55,309 nucleotides of DNA from Brasilonema sp. CT11 (GCF_017982655.1 NZ_JABXYX010000046.1:1-55309); one strand, 5' to 3'; positions 10,033 through 19,179 are shown, counted from the stretch's first letter. The notes: generated from the letters alone by a model not told the origin. Translations and numbers: made by a program.

Positions 10033-10449
10033 ATGTCAGCTAAAGATAAATTTCACGACGTTGTTAAGTTGGGCTTACAAAAGGATGGGTGGACTATTAC
10101 AGATGACCCTTTGCGTATAGAGTGGGGTTTGGTTGAATTATATATTGATTTAGGAGCAGAAAAGATTATTGCGGCGGAAAAAGAAGGATACAAAATAGCT
10201 GTAGAGGTTAAGAGTTTTCTTGGTCAATCGACTATTTCAGAATTTCATACCGCACTAGGACAGTTTATTAACTATCGTTTGGCACTTTCGCAAGAACAAC
10301 CAGAACGCATTTTATATTTAGCAGTTCCTTCTGACACCTATGAAACTTTTTTTAAGTTACCATTTCCTCAGACGATAATTCAACAATATCAATTACGTTT
10401 GCTAATTTATGATATCGAAAATGAGGTGATTGTCAGATGGCTAACCTAG
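10033..10449 (+). CDS. xisH: XisH family protein (fdxN-element excision controlling factor)
   Basis: A full-length XisH of 138 residues: MSAKDKFHDVVK at the start, then EWGLVELYIDLGAEKIIAAE, then a VEVKSF motif near residue 58 that resembles the E-x-K of PD-(D/E)XK nucleases, ending in the typical IVRWLT. In Anabaena, XisH and XisI are needed with the recombinase XisF to excise the fdxN element. The wider biochemical role of the family is not settled. The gene overlaps xisI by 13 bases, the usual arrangement. No XisF-type recombinase lies in the window, so this is an orphan pair that has inserted between drmA and drmMI. Confidence 0.9.
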   Translation: MSAKDKFHDVVKLGLQKDGWTITDDPLRIEWGLVELYIDLGAEKIIAAEKEGYKIAVEVKSFLGQSTISEFHTALGQFINYRLALSQEQPERILYLAVPSDTYETFFKLPFPQTIIQQYQLRLLIYDIENEVIVRWLT

Positions 10450-10772
10450 AGGGATATAGAAATTACATTAAACAGTTACTCACAGCATATAGCCAGTATG
10501 AAAAATCCGATAGTAAAGTGGAAGCGCAGACAATATTTGATACTGAACACGACCACTATCAATTAGTCTATGTGGGTTGGGAAAACAAGCGGCGCGTGTA
10601 TGGTTGTGTCTTACATTTAGATATTAAGAATGGGAAAATTTGGATTCAGCATAATGGTACAGAGGCTAACATTGCTGATGAATTAGTGGCGTTAGGCGTT
10701 GCCAAGCAAGATATTGTCTTAGGATTTCACGCGCCTTACAAAAGGCAGTTTACTGATTTTGCTGTGGGTTGA
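10437..10772 (+). CDS. xisI: XisI family protein (fdxN-element excision controlling factor)
   Basis: A full-length XisI of 111 residues, with the family signatures FDTEHDHYQLVYVGWENKRR, HLDIKNGKIWIQ and LGFHAPYKRQFTDFAVG. XisI always travels with XisH. Here its ATG lies inside the 3' end of xisH with a 13-base overlap, so the two are co-translated. A second xisI with the same spacing is at 26532, but there the xisH partner is mostly lost. Function outside the Anabaena fdxN element is unknown; the many copies in cyanobacterial genomes suggest a mobile or addiction-like module, which is inference. Confidence 0.9.
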   Translation: MANLEGYRNYIKQLLTAYSQYEKSDSKVEAQTIFDTEHDHYQLVYVGWENKRRVYGCVLHLDIKNGKIWIQHNGTEANIADELVALGVAKQDIVLGFHAPYKRQFTDFAVG

Positions 10773-10786
10773 GCGAGGTGTTTGTG

Positions 10787-10856
10787 ATTTTTCTGGCGGT
10801 TCTTTGGCGTCGAGATAAATAACTATAACAACATCACCTTTTACAAATCCTGCCAT
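10787..10856 (-). pseudogene. Remnant of a MazF/PemK-type toxin start
   Basis: Starting at an ATG that overlaps the end of the DUF2281 antitoxin frame, the minus strand reads MAGFVKGDVVIV. This resembles the first residues of PemK/MazF toxins that often follow DUF2281 antitoxins. After about 12 residues the similarity stops and the following sequence does not look like the toxin. Only a short stump remains. Confidence 0.4.
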
Positions 10857-11038
10857 GCAGCATCTTCGTCTGGTCTTAACCAATCTTTTTGTAGTGATGA
10901 TTCACTCATAATAGTGATTTCTCTTATGTTCAGTTGCTGGTTTTTCGCCTGGAGAAACTGAACGAAATCTAATATTTCCTGTAACAAAGGTTCAGGTAAT
11001 TTTTCTAGTTCTTGTGTAATCTGTTCTTTAATTGTCAT
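10841..11038 (-). CDS. DUF2281-family antitoxin-like protein
   Basis: A 65-residue protein that reads MTIKEQITQELEKLPEP at the start, has a short amphipathic helix (LLQEILDFVQFLQAK) and ends in KDWLRPDEDAAWQDL. This is the pattern of DUF2281 proteins, small antitoxins that pair with PemK/MazF or PIN toxins. A weak purine-rich site (GGGGAG) lies just upstream of the ATG. The expected toxin partner directly downstream is reduced to a stump, so this appears to be an orphan antitoxin. Confidence 0.7.
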   Translation of the reverse strand: MTIKEQITQELEKLPEPLLQEILDFVQFLQAKNQQLNIREITIMSESSLQKDWLRPDEDAAWQDL

Positions 11039-11080
11039 TGTCTCCCCTTGTAAGTAGAACGACTTAAATAATTCACGCTA

Positions 11081-11133
11081 TGTCATTGCGAATGAAACGA
11101 AGTGTAATGAAGTGTAATGAAGCAATCGCATGG
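11081..11133. repeat. Dispersed GTCATTGCGA...GAAGCAATCGC repeat
   Basis: A copy of a dispersed repeat that begins GTCATTGCGA and ends GAAGCAATCGC, with internal GAAGTGTAAT duplications. Related copies lie near 38850-38952, 39078-39168 and 41950-42092. They sit between genes and are typical of filamentous cyanobacterial genomes. Confidence 0.7.
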
Positions 11134-12938
11134 GTTTCACTGATGTTACATTCTGTTACATAGTTTGATTTATTCCCACCGACTTACTTATTCAGGTAAT
11201 TTCAATTAATATTACTCCACATTACACCCCGGTATTATTGGCGAATCTTTAACAAGCTTTTGAGATTTGGTTTTATTTGTTTTGTTTTTCGCACCCTTCG
11301 CCTTCGCTTTCTTCTGCGCCGCCTTACCGCCAAGAATTTCCGCTTCCGCCCGTTTTTGGTTAAGGTCAAGCAGGCGTGCTAAAACTTCATCATGCACTTC
11401 TTCCGTCCAACGGTAGCGCCAAGGTTTTTTCCGCTGTCTACTACTCCCCTCTCCTTCATAAGCAGAGGCGTTGGGGGTAAGGTCTTCTTCGTCGTCGTAG
11501 TCTAGTAAGAAGGTGCAGTCGGTAGGAATGTCACTCCAGCCGTAAGCATCGAGGACGGCTTTATCCATTGCGGCTTTGTGTATCACGAATTGGCTTAACC
11601 TTTTCCTCAACAATCTCCATCAAATCAGGATACAACCTCGCCTCATCCTCACTCATCTCCCCAAAATTAATAACATAACGACGATGCGCGTGAGTTGGAC
11701 TGCTGTTAACCTCTTCACCCCCAATGTAAGGAAAAATCCTCTCTGCATTTTTTGAATCTTTCTCAATCAAGCGGTGCATTTCTGCAATGGGTGTCGCCTC
11801 TGGATTAGTATCATCAAACGTGAAACCCATACCCAAAACATAGCTTCCAATAAAGCTTTTCTCAGCATTCGCCAGCAACACCGCCGGATTTTCATTTCCC
11901 CCCGCATGAAACAAAAACGCAGAAATTCGGGGAACCTCTCGCCCATTCAACAGCTTTGTCTGTTTATAATTTCCCTGAAATATATTAACGACGCTTACAA
12001 CAACTGCTGCTAGTCCGGGCCATTTCAACCGTTTTTGAGCATTGTAAATTGTTCCCCCTTGCTGACAAATCCAACGCAATCCGGTGCTGCGAGTATCACC
12101 CTGTGCAATAGTATTTGTCGCAATTAACCCAAGCGTCCCACCCTGACGCAAAATCTCAAAAGCACGACGGAAGAAAAACGCCACAATATCAGAATTACCG
12201 TGAGATTCTGGGTAAACTTCCTTTAACCAATCTTGATAACCAGGTGCATGGGCGTTAATTGTGGTATTCTTTCCTGCAAACGGCGGATTCCCCACAATCG
12301 CATCAAACCCCGGATTATTATTTCTATCATCCCTATCAAACACCTCTGGAAACTCAATATCCCAGTTAAATAGAATAATCCCGCGTTCCCCACTCCGCAA
12401 CTTACTCGCAATTTCCTGTAAACCCTCAGCATCAGCTTGGTGATACCGCCAATTTCTCACCAATTCTCCAATCTCTTTTTCTCTCTCTTCCCGCTGCTTC
12501 TTATTACTTCCCTCAAAGAACGCCGCAATTCTCACATCTCCTATTAACCGCGCCTCGTGCAATTCTTGCTCTATTTTATATAGATAATTCCGCTTTTGGT
12601 CATCATCAGCATCACTGCGGGTATCCAACGCTTGAATTTCCGTCCGATAAGAACGCGCACGTTCAAGTTGTTGTTTCAACAGTGCTAACAACGGCAAATC
12701 ATAAGCCGCATCTTTCCCAAAGGAACCAATTTCCTCTTTCCTCAACCCTACCAGCGAATCTCCACACTTGAGTGCATGATCCAAAAATGTAAACGGTAAA
12801 TCTTTCGCCAGCGTCACTAACCATAAAGATAATTTCGCCAAATTCACCGCAAACGGGTTTTTATCCACTCCATACAAACACCGCTGCGCGACGAGACGAC
12901 GCGCGAGAAGGAGGGGTTCGTCTGGGCTATGATTGATA

Positions 12939-13018
12939 ATTGTCGCATTTTCGTTGCGATCAGTATTAATTATCGCATTCCTGTTGCGATCGGTATTAAT
13001 TATCGCATTTCCATCACG
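12939..13018. repeat. 30-bp tandem repeat inside the drmMI remnant
   Basis: Two full units and a partial third of a 30-base repeat (ATTATCGCATTCC...CGGTATTA) start at 12939, 12969 and 12999. On the minus strand they encode the 10-residue units NAIINTDRNR and NAIINTDRNE in frame. A second set with 30-base spacing, encoding RLEMSDDVQT and RLEMSDHVHI, lies near 13142-13205. Both fall in the same loop of the methyltransferase, so this loop has expanded by repeat insertion without a frameshift. Confidence 0.75.
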
Positions 13019-13603
13019 TCCACCAGGAAATGAATTTCCTGGCTCATAATCCAAGTCCTCTTTAGAGGACTGATTGGAATTTGAGCTTTGTTCAGTCCGT
13101 TGAAACGGACTTTGGTTATGAGACTGGGAATTTATTCCCAGGCGGATGTGGACATGATCACTCATTTCCAGGCGCGTTTGGACATCATCGCTCATTTCCA
13201 GGCGGGTATCGTTTCTCTCCCGTTCCCAAGCTTCCACCAATTTCTCTGCCAACTGACGACAAGTCTCTACCAAAAACGCACCGGAACCCATCGCCAAGTC
13301 ACAAACTTTCAACGATAAAATTTGCTCAGCGGTGGGACGTTCTCCCAAAGCTTCCAATACCGGACGCAGCGTCGTTTCCACAATTGGCTTGGTGAGGGAA
13401 CGGGGTGTGTAGTGAGAACCAGAACGCCTGCGTTCTTCTCCTGGCTGCAAGTACAGCGAACCCACAGGTAAAATATTCGGTGTTTGTCGCGACACCTTTC
13501 GACCTAGCGCCGCCACCACATCTTCTAATGTCTGTGCTGCTTTTAATTCCTTGAGGGCATTTCCGGAAATTTCACAGTTTGCCCATTCTTTTAATAGTTT
13601 AGG

Positions 13604-13638
13604 GCGATACGCGAAGCGTCAAGCCTCCGGCTTATCGC
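13604..13638 (-). repeat. 35-bp palindromic repeat that supplies a stop codon to drmMI
   Basis: A 35-base palindrome, GCGATAAGCC...GTATCGC on the minus strand. A near-identical copy lies at 15243-15277. It is inserted in frame within drmMI, and its GCTTGACGC part reads as GCT TGA CGC, giving a stop. Downstream codons continue in the same frame. Confidence 0.8.
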
Positions 13639-14572
13639 CAGATTTCGCTGCCAAAATTGCTGCCACATCCACCACCACCGTTGTGGAAACCTTTGACCCC
13701 TTGGGCTTGCTGTAAACTCCAATACTCGGACTTTTCGCTTGTTCCACAGCAAAACCCATGATGCCTTCATACACCGAGCCAATTTGCTCCACATCCAGCG
13801 CCCGATAAGAAAGCCGTTCACCTTCTAAAATCAGTAGCTTTTCTAACAGCCGATACACCACACCATCAGGAATTCGCGGTGGTTGAATAACTTGCCCTTT
13901 AACAAATTTACTTCCTCGTGGGCGACCTTCCAAAAACGCGTACTCATCCGGGTCAAAAAGCTGACCATGCCGTGCTGGTAAATACTCTGGCGTTTGCCCA
14001 CCGCCGTCATAAACCAAGCGAAACAAACTCAACAGCCACGCCCAAGCCCCATAACGTTGATCCATTGTGTCCGGGTAATTTCCTGCATCTTCCCGTAGCC
14101 GTTCATACAACCCAGACACAGAATAGTTACGCTGGTAAATGTCGTCTGGCGGCATTAATCCTTCTCATACTCTGTGAATGCTTCAATTAAGTTAGAGTTA
14201 TCCCAATTTAATACTTGTACCACGAAAGAAAGAAAATTTGCAATCCTACCATCCTCATCAACCACAGCCAGCAGCGATTGTTGCAAATCCACCACATTGC
14301 GATTCACCACCGCCTGCGCCTTCACCAACGCAGGAGGAGACACGACCAACCCTACTGGTTGGAGAAAACCCAACCACTCTCTATGTCTTGTGATTTCTGG
14401 GTCGATTGCCATTGTCTCTCCTCAGTCTCCTTTAATTTAATCTCTCAAATCAAGTATCTTTGATGACTAAGCTTATTTTCTACTTTATAACTTTCATCAG
14501 ATCGTGTTCGGGTGCTGCAACACAAAGTATAGTGTGGAGTCTAGACATAGTTTTAAAATAGAGGAAAGCTAA

Positions 14573-14905
14573 TTGATTCTGTTGCTACGCGATCGCGCCA
14601 CAAGAGAGCAAATCGACCAAATGCTGGAACAGCATAAGTTTTATATCAAAACTGCAGTTGATGTTGAGCGCCGAGTTCTCGCTGGAGGGGGTGATATGCA
14701 TTATGACTGCGAACAGATATTGCTAGATGATGGTAGCACTCAAGAAAATATCTGGGGTGCAAGCTTTATGCCTGTGAATCCGAAAATTACTTACGACTCG
14801 ATTGTTAATCTTCGTCCTCGTCAAAATCGTTCAATGGAAATACTAGACCCTAATATTAGAGAAAGAGTTGCTCAAATCATTATCGAGTTTTTAGGAAAAT
14901 TATGA
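14573..14905 (+). CDS. DUF5674 family protein
   Basis: A 110-residue protein that begins LILLLRDRATREQIDQML with a TTG start preceded by GAGGAAAG. It contains VERRVLAGGGDMHYDCEQILLDDGS, then NIWGASFMPVN, then NLRPRQNRSMEILDPNIRERV, which are the conserved blocks of DUF5674. The family has no established function; it is small, soluble and often next to a small helical protein gene, as here. The stop overlaps the next start by four bases (ATGA), so the two are expressed together. The pair lies between the drmMI and drmD remnants on the opposite strand. Confidence 0.75.
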   Translation: MILLLRDRATREQIDQMLEQHKFYIKTAVDVERRVLAGGGDMHYDCEQILLDDGSTQENIWGASFMPVNPKITYDSIVNLRPRQNRSMEILDPNIRERVAQIIIEFLGKL

Positions 14906-15249
14906 CAGACTTTAGCTTAAAGAAACAAAGCTTTGTAAAAAATGATATTCCTAATCGCCTACATAAGTTGGCGGATAATTTATCTCAGATTAAAAACTTA
15001 TGTGCTGAGGAATCGCATCAGGAATCGATACTCAATCTTGCCAAAGAAAGTAGGTATTTTATTGAGTGGACTGTTCCAGACATGGTACAGGTAGATATTG
15101 ATCAAGCAGCAGAATTGGTTGATTTAGGGCGTGTTTTGACACGTTGGCTGTTTAATTGGGAAAAAATTTGGTCTGATTCCAAAGAAAAAACGAAAATCAC
15201 CCAACAAGCCGAAGACTGGTTAAAAAGAGTTTTAGAAATATCGCGATAA
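14902..15249 (+). CDS. Small helical protein of unknown function, partner of the DUF5674 gene
   Basis: A 115-residue, mostly alpha-helical protein (MTDFSLKKQSFVKNDIPN at the start, EDWLKRVLEISR at the end). I do not recognise the family. It has no membrane segment, no cysteine cluster and no nucleotide-binding motif. The four-base ATGA overlap with the DUF5674 gene implies coupled translation, and the arrangement resembles toxin-antitoxin pairs, but that is only a guess from gene layout. Its last codons and stop (CGCGATAAG) run into the palindromic repeat at 15243, so the original C-terminus may have been replaced. Confidence 0.6.
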   Translation: MTDFSLKKQSFVKNDIPNRLHKLADNLSQIKNLCAEESHQESILNLAKESRYFIEWTVPDMVQVDIDQAAELVDLGRVLTRWLFNWEKIWSDSKEKTKITQQAEDWLKRVLEISR

Positions 15250-15277
15250 GCCGGAGGCTTGACGCTACGCGTATCGC
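15243..15277 (+). repeat. Second copy of the 35-bp palindromic repeat
   Basis: The copy reads GCGATAAGCC...CTACGCGTATCGC and differs from the minus-strand reading of the copy at 13604-13638 at one position (TACGCG against TTCGCG). It overlaps the 3' end of the preceding gene and supplies its TAA stop. Confidence 0.8.
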
Positions 15278-15322
15278 AATCTGAATCAATTATTGTATAG
15301 CTAGCTTTCTTGGAGGAATCAA

Positions 15323-15940
15323 ATGAGCCGCCAACCATTGCTAGACCCAAATCGCTCGTATACTTTTAGTAATTATTTTGAATAGGGATTTGCAATTGAT
15401 GATTTAGTTGCAGAGTTTGGCTACTCATTCGAGCGGAAATTTCTCCATTTGCCGCAATATTCCGGTACACTAGACCGATTGCTTGATTTCAAACAACGAA
15501 TTGAAGAAGTTTTACCATATGTAGATTTGGAAAACGAAGCTACGCGACGAGAGATACTTATTGCGCCAGTTGTTACCGAATTAATCCACTATTCCCGTGC
15601 AAAATTGCGGATTGAATACAACATCAAAGTTGATAATCGACTTTAAGGTAATTTGGATTATTACCTACGAACACAGAGCAATTTAATTGTGATTGAAGCC
15701 AAGCAAGCAGATATAAATAGGGGATTTACACAACTGGCGACTGAGATGATAGCCCTTGATAGGTGGACTGATTCCAATCAACCAGAAATATTGGGAGCAG
15801 TAACAACTGGTAACATTTGGCAATTTGGTATATTGTACCGACAGGCGCAGCGTATTGAGCAAGCAATCAACCTTTACCGAGTCACCGAAGAATTGGAAGT
15901 GGTAGTCAGGATTTTACTAGCTGCACTCGTGAGTCTTTGA
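15323..15940 (+). pseudogene. Cyanobacterial family with a possible PD-(D/E)XK fold, interrupted by two in-frame stops
   Basis: Read as one frame, this encodes about 205 residues: MSRQPLLDPNRSYTFSNYF, stop (TAG, 15383), GFAIDDLVAEFGYSFERKF ... EYNIKVDNRL, stop (TAA, 15644), GNLDYYLRTQSNLIVIEAKQAD ... up to VRILLAALVSL. It matches a common cyanobacterial family that I recall as about 200 residues long and without experimental function; VIEAKQAD could be a nuclease-like E-x-K. There is a good ribosome site (GGAGG, 15312). Both interruptions are single-codon changes (Leu to TAG, and Gln CAA to TAA, would explain them) with no frameshift. Confidence 0.75.
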
Positions 15941-15951
15941 TTCAAACAGTG

Positions 15952-16062
15952 AACAGTTATCAGTTATCAGTTATCAGCTAGGAAACGGACTCGTCCACCC
16001 CTTGTTTACTGTTTACTGTTTACTGTTCACTGTTCCCTGTTCACTGTTAAGCGTTCCCTGCT
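15952..16062. repeat. Short tandemly repeated repetitive (STRR) block
   Basis: Runs of degenerate 7-base units such as GTTATCA, GTTTACT and GTTCACT, ending in GTTAAGCGTTCCCTGC. Similar STRR blocks lie at 34125-34330, 46258-46425 and 51262-51310. The GTTAAGCGTTCCCTGC module is shared with 19224-19239. Confidence 0.8.
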
Positions 16063-16069
16063 ATAAAAA

Positions 16070-17345
16070 CTAACCACTCACCGGATACAAATAAACAATA
16101 CCCACTGGTTCAACCCGCACCGCCTTCACTTCATAAGTTGCTTCAATTCGTGCAGGTTCGCGCACCAATTCTTCCGTTAACATACTCAGCCGCTTATTCC
16201 AGTGACGACGATCTGCTTCTATCTGGCGTTGTTCCTCATCCGAAAACAATTTTAGCTGCAAAACTTGAGTTTCTTGCTGGCGCTTGAGAATGCGTGATCG
16301 CTGTAGTTTTCTATCAATTCGCCCGTTACGCTGTTCCATGCGGCTGGGGTTCCAAGGTACGTCAAAGTGGAACAAGTCAGCACAGTTATTTTGCAGGTTG
16401 ACTCCCTCCCGCGCTGCGTCGGTGGCGATGAGGATACGCAGGGGATGGCGCGATGGATCGGTGTTAAAAGCTAATTTGATGGCTTCTCGTCGTTCTTCCC
16501 CCATTCCACCGTGAAATACATCGATGCGTTCATCTTCGCGATCTGAATCTGCAATCAATGCTTCTAATTGCTGTTGTAAGTAGCGTTTTGTGTCTGTATC
16601 TTCAGTAAATATAATGACTCTTCTATCTGTCCAAGTCGCTCCAGGCTTACCCAAATCCGGACAAAGATTTGCACGAATCCACTTTTGGAGTTCTTGAATA
16701 CGTGGGTCTGGCTGATAACGAAATGCATTTGCTACTTCGGTCATTTCCTCCAGCAATTCAAGATCACGGGCTGTGAGCCCAGTCTTGTCAGGTTGCAGCC
16801 GCCATTTGGGCATTTTCTTCTGCCTGCACTTCATCTTCAACAAGTTCAGCACGTTCGTCGTCAGCGCCAGGAGGTTCAAAAAGCAGCGGTAAAGTTTGTG
16901 ACAACTTACCGCTCGTACGAATCGGGGAGGCTTGCTTTTCTATTGCAGCGCGATGTACCTTCAAAGTCCGAGCAAATGCCTCAATAGAAGAAAGCAGGCG
17001 TTTTTGCAAAGAGGTGAGCACAAGCATCGCTGATGTTTGCGTTAACTTAGATGCATCTTTGAGGCGTTCTTCGCGCGATCGCCTATACTCTTGTAACAAT
17101 CGCGACAACTTTAACTCTGGCGCATCCTCAGGCAACTTGCCGATGACGATGGGTATAACTTGACGTTGTGGAAAATCTTCTCCAATTTCCCGTAAATCCC
17201 GTTTCAATCGCCGCACCATCACAGTATCCAGTAGTTTTGGGCTGCGGACTGGGACTCCTCGACAAAACCGCTGGGGATCAAGAATTTCTAGCAAAGCGGC
17301 AAAGCTGTTAGAGTGACCATTGTGGGCGTGTTTCAGCCAAATCAG
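16070..17345 (-). pseudogene. drmD: DrmD, SNF2-type helicase of class 1 DISARM (truncated and frameshifted)
   Basis: Only the C-terminal half of a SNF2 helicase is left. The minus strand first reads HNGHSNSFAALLEILDPQRF, which is motif III and just after (normally ATPHNGHSNSF). It continues to 16788, where the frame breaks around 16790-16810. The next frame runs from 16879 to 16070 and contains motif V (ILIATDAAREGVNLQ) and motif VI (NPSRMEQRNGRIDR). The Walker A and DEAH parts are missing entirely; upstream of motif III the sequence runs into unrelated DNA ending at the next gene. The position before drmMI on the same strand fits the class 1 gene order drmD-drmMI-drmA-drmB. Confidence 0.8.
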
Positions 17346-17377
17346 TGATTCAGTATGACAATCACAAGAATTGGTAG

Positions 17378-19135
17378 TTATTGCTGTAGTGCATGAGTAA
17401 TACAGTCTGCTTCCAACACAACCATACTCTCAGTCTCGAACACAGAACAGCGTTTTGTTAGCATTACAAGTGCCGGAACTGTTCCCTGTTCCAAGCTGTT
17501 TAAAGCCTCTGTAAACGCTGGCTGAAAACTTCTAAGCCAGCTTTTGCCGCTCAGATAATCAGGTGTAAACGCTGCGCGGTCCAACAGCCAGAAAGTTATC
17601 CCATACTTCTGAATCAACTGTCGTGCTGCGAATTTGTTCTGACTGTACTGAGCATGAATCAAATCAATGCTTCGTTGGTGAATCTGGCGGTAGTAGCCTA
17701 GATGGAAAGGAAGTGCGTATTCTTTAGCGACTAAAATAGATCGTTGGGCAAACGTCGGGATATTATTAGCTTCATCAGACAGGGTAGCAATAAGAATGTT
17801 TTTCGGTTGCCTCTGAAAAAATTTATACAAAGAAGACTCGTTAGACACTCTATAATTCGTTCTTGGAAAGCCATTTGAAAAATTAGGGTATAGTACGAGC
17901 GTTGCTGCTAATGTTACCATTAATATGAGTATCCAGAATCTTTTTCTTCGCAGACTCGATTCTGTCATTTTCTCACAAGCCCGAAAGAGTGCATCCAGTA
18001 TTAGGGTTAACATTATTCCAGCAGCAAGCGCCATGACAATTCGCAAAGTATGACTTGTATATCGGGTAGGAAAAAATAGTTTTAGTAGCAAAGCATGAGA
18101 TGCAAAAAATAGACATAAGGATACCAACACGATTTGAGATAAAACTGCAACCTCGCTTTTGACTTGCTTAACCAATGGAAAGCAAGACACATTTTGCAGC
18201 ACTATTGGCAACAACAACCCAACCCAAATCAAAGGAGGTAATAACGGGGGTATTACACCACTATGTTGTCCAATTAGCCAAAAACTCCAAAAGTTGTCGT
18301 CAAAAAAAGGATGTCGTCCTCCCGACCAGAACTCCGGCATTGCTCTGGCTTGTGTAGCGGTGACAAGTGGACTAAACTTAGAGGAAGCTAAGGCATAAGG
18401 CAGAATTGCGAGAAAGCCTAGCCCCAAAGCAGCTACACACAACAATAAGCTACTGTGCTTCTGCTTAAGCCAGGGTGACCAATACTTCCAGTTCCATAAT
18501 CGTAGGAACAAAATTCCTTCTGAAATAAATATAAATACAGGATAAATAAGTCCTTGCAGAACGAGTGTTACGCACACGCCTAGCCAAGATGTACGTAGCA
18601 TATAGTACAAAAAGGCTAAAAACAATGGATATACAAAAGATCTCGGTGTGGCAGAAACCAAGTCATCCTGAAACCAAAGACTTTGATTTAGGAGAAATGT
18701 AGCAATAAATCCAGCCATGGGCACTGGAAAAATCTGGAGGCAAACGCCAAAACAGTAGGCGGTGGCAATTAAGCTCAATATGATTGGTAAGATTTTACTG
18801 AGTAAAAGTGGATTAATATCTAGATTTGCCATCAACTGGTAAACAGTAGCAAATCCAGGCGGTGTGATGGATTTAAAGTAATCTGCAATCAAATCATGAG
18901 GCAGTAGTTCTGGATCTATAAACCGCTGCATCCAAAACACATACTCCCGCGCATCATCCTGGACAACGTATTCATTTTTGAGAGCTTTCAGAAGCCCTAA
19001 AATACCATAAAAAAATGCAAACGATAGGCTCAGACCAAACCAAAATATAACTGACGTAGAGGTTCTCAAGTGTTCAGAAGCAGATAATTTGTCTATCGGA
19101 GCAGTAAAAAATCTATGCAGACGTGAGACTAGCAT
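17378..19135 (-). CDS. Multi-spanning membrane protein, GT-C-type glycosyltransferase-like
   Basis: A 585-residue protein with about ten or more hydrophobic segments and a soluble C-terminal domain of about 170 residues. The first loop after the first membrane helix holds QDDAREYVFWMQRF, an acidic pair where GT-C glycosyltransferases (PMT/ArnT type) place their catalytic Asp residues. The family is common in cyanobacteria and not characterised, so a sugar transfer role at the periplasmic face is inference. The gene follows directly on the drmD remnant, and its 3' end is only about 30 bases from it. Confidence 0.6.
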   Translation of the reverse strand: MLVSRLHRFFTAPIDKLSASEHLRTSTSVIFWFGLSLSFAFFYGILGLLKALKNEYVVQDDAREYVFWMQRFIDPELLPHDLIADYFKSITPPGFATVYQLMANLDINPLLLSKILPIILSLIATAYCFGVCLQIFPVPMAGFIATFLLNQSLWFQDDLVSATPRSFVYPLFLAFLYYMLRTSWLGVCVTLVLQGLIYPVFIFISEGILFLRLWNWKYWSPWLKQKHSSLLLCVAALGLGFLAILPYALASSKFSPLVTATQARAMPEFWSGGRHPFFDDNFWSFWLIGQHSGVIPPLLPPLIWVGLLLPIVLQNVSCFPLVKQVKSEVAVLSQIVLVSLCLFFASHALLLKLFFPTRYTSHTLRIVMALAAGIMLTLILDALFRACEKMTESSLRRKRFWILILMVTLAATLVLYPNFSNGFPRTNYRVSNESSLYKFFQRQPKNILIATLSDEANNIPTFAQRSILVAKEYALPFHLGYYRQIHQRSIDLIHAQYSQNKFAARQLIQKYGITFWLLDRAAFTPDYLSGKSWLRSFQPAFTEALNSLEQGTVPALVMLTKRCSVFETESMVVLEADCITHALQQ

Positions 19136-19179
19136 TATCTGTTTCTTATCGTTTCAAGAAGTGTTTTAGCAAAAGTATA

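Larger units (their letters stand above)
11212..14412 (-). pseudogene. drmMI: DrmMI, DISARM-associated N6-adenine DNA methyltransferase (broken)
   Basis: Pieces of one Eco57I-type methyltransferase lie in order. 14412-14155 encodes the N-terminus (MAIDPEITRHREWLGFLQPVGL). 14155-13619 encodes the region NYSVSGLYERLREDAGNYPDT. The frame continues through a single TGA at 13621-13619, contributed by an inserted palindromic repeat, into 13618-11561, which holds the SAM motif (CDLAMGSGAFLVETC) and the catalytic NPPFAGKN. 11613-11212 holds the C-terminus (AAMDKAVLDAYGWSDIP) in another frame. Compared with my memory of the family, a large part between the first two pieces is missing, and about 150 residues are lost at the last junction. 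A further in-frame block of 10-residue repeats lies after the SAM motif. In class 1 DISARM this enzyme marks self DNA. Confidence 0.8.

Noticed and set aside
12939-13018. CRISPR array
   Set aside because: The 30-bp units are directly adjacent with no spacers and are translated in frame. It is a simple tandem repeat.
15952-16062. Replication origin-like iterons
   Set aside because: The 7-base units belong to the STRR family seen at several other places in the window, and there is no dnaA box cluster or rep gene.
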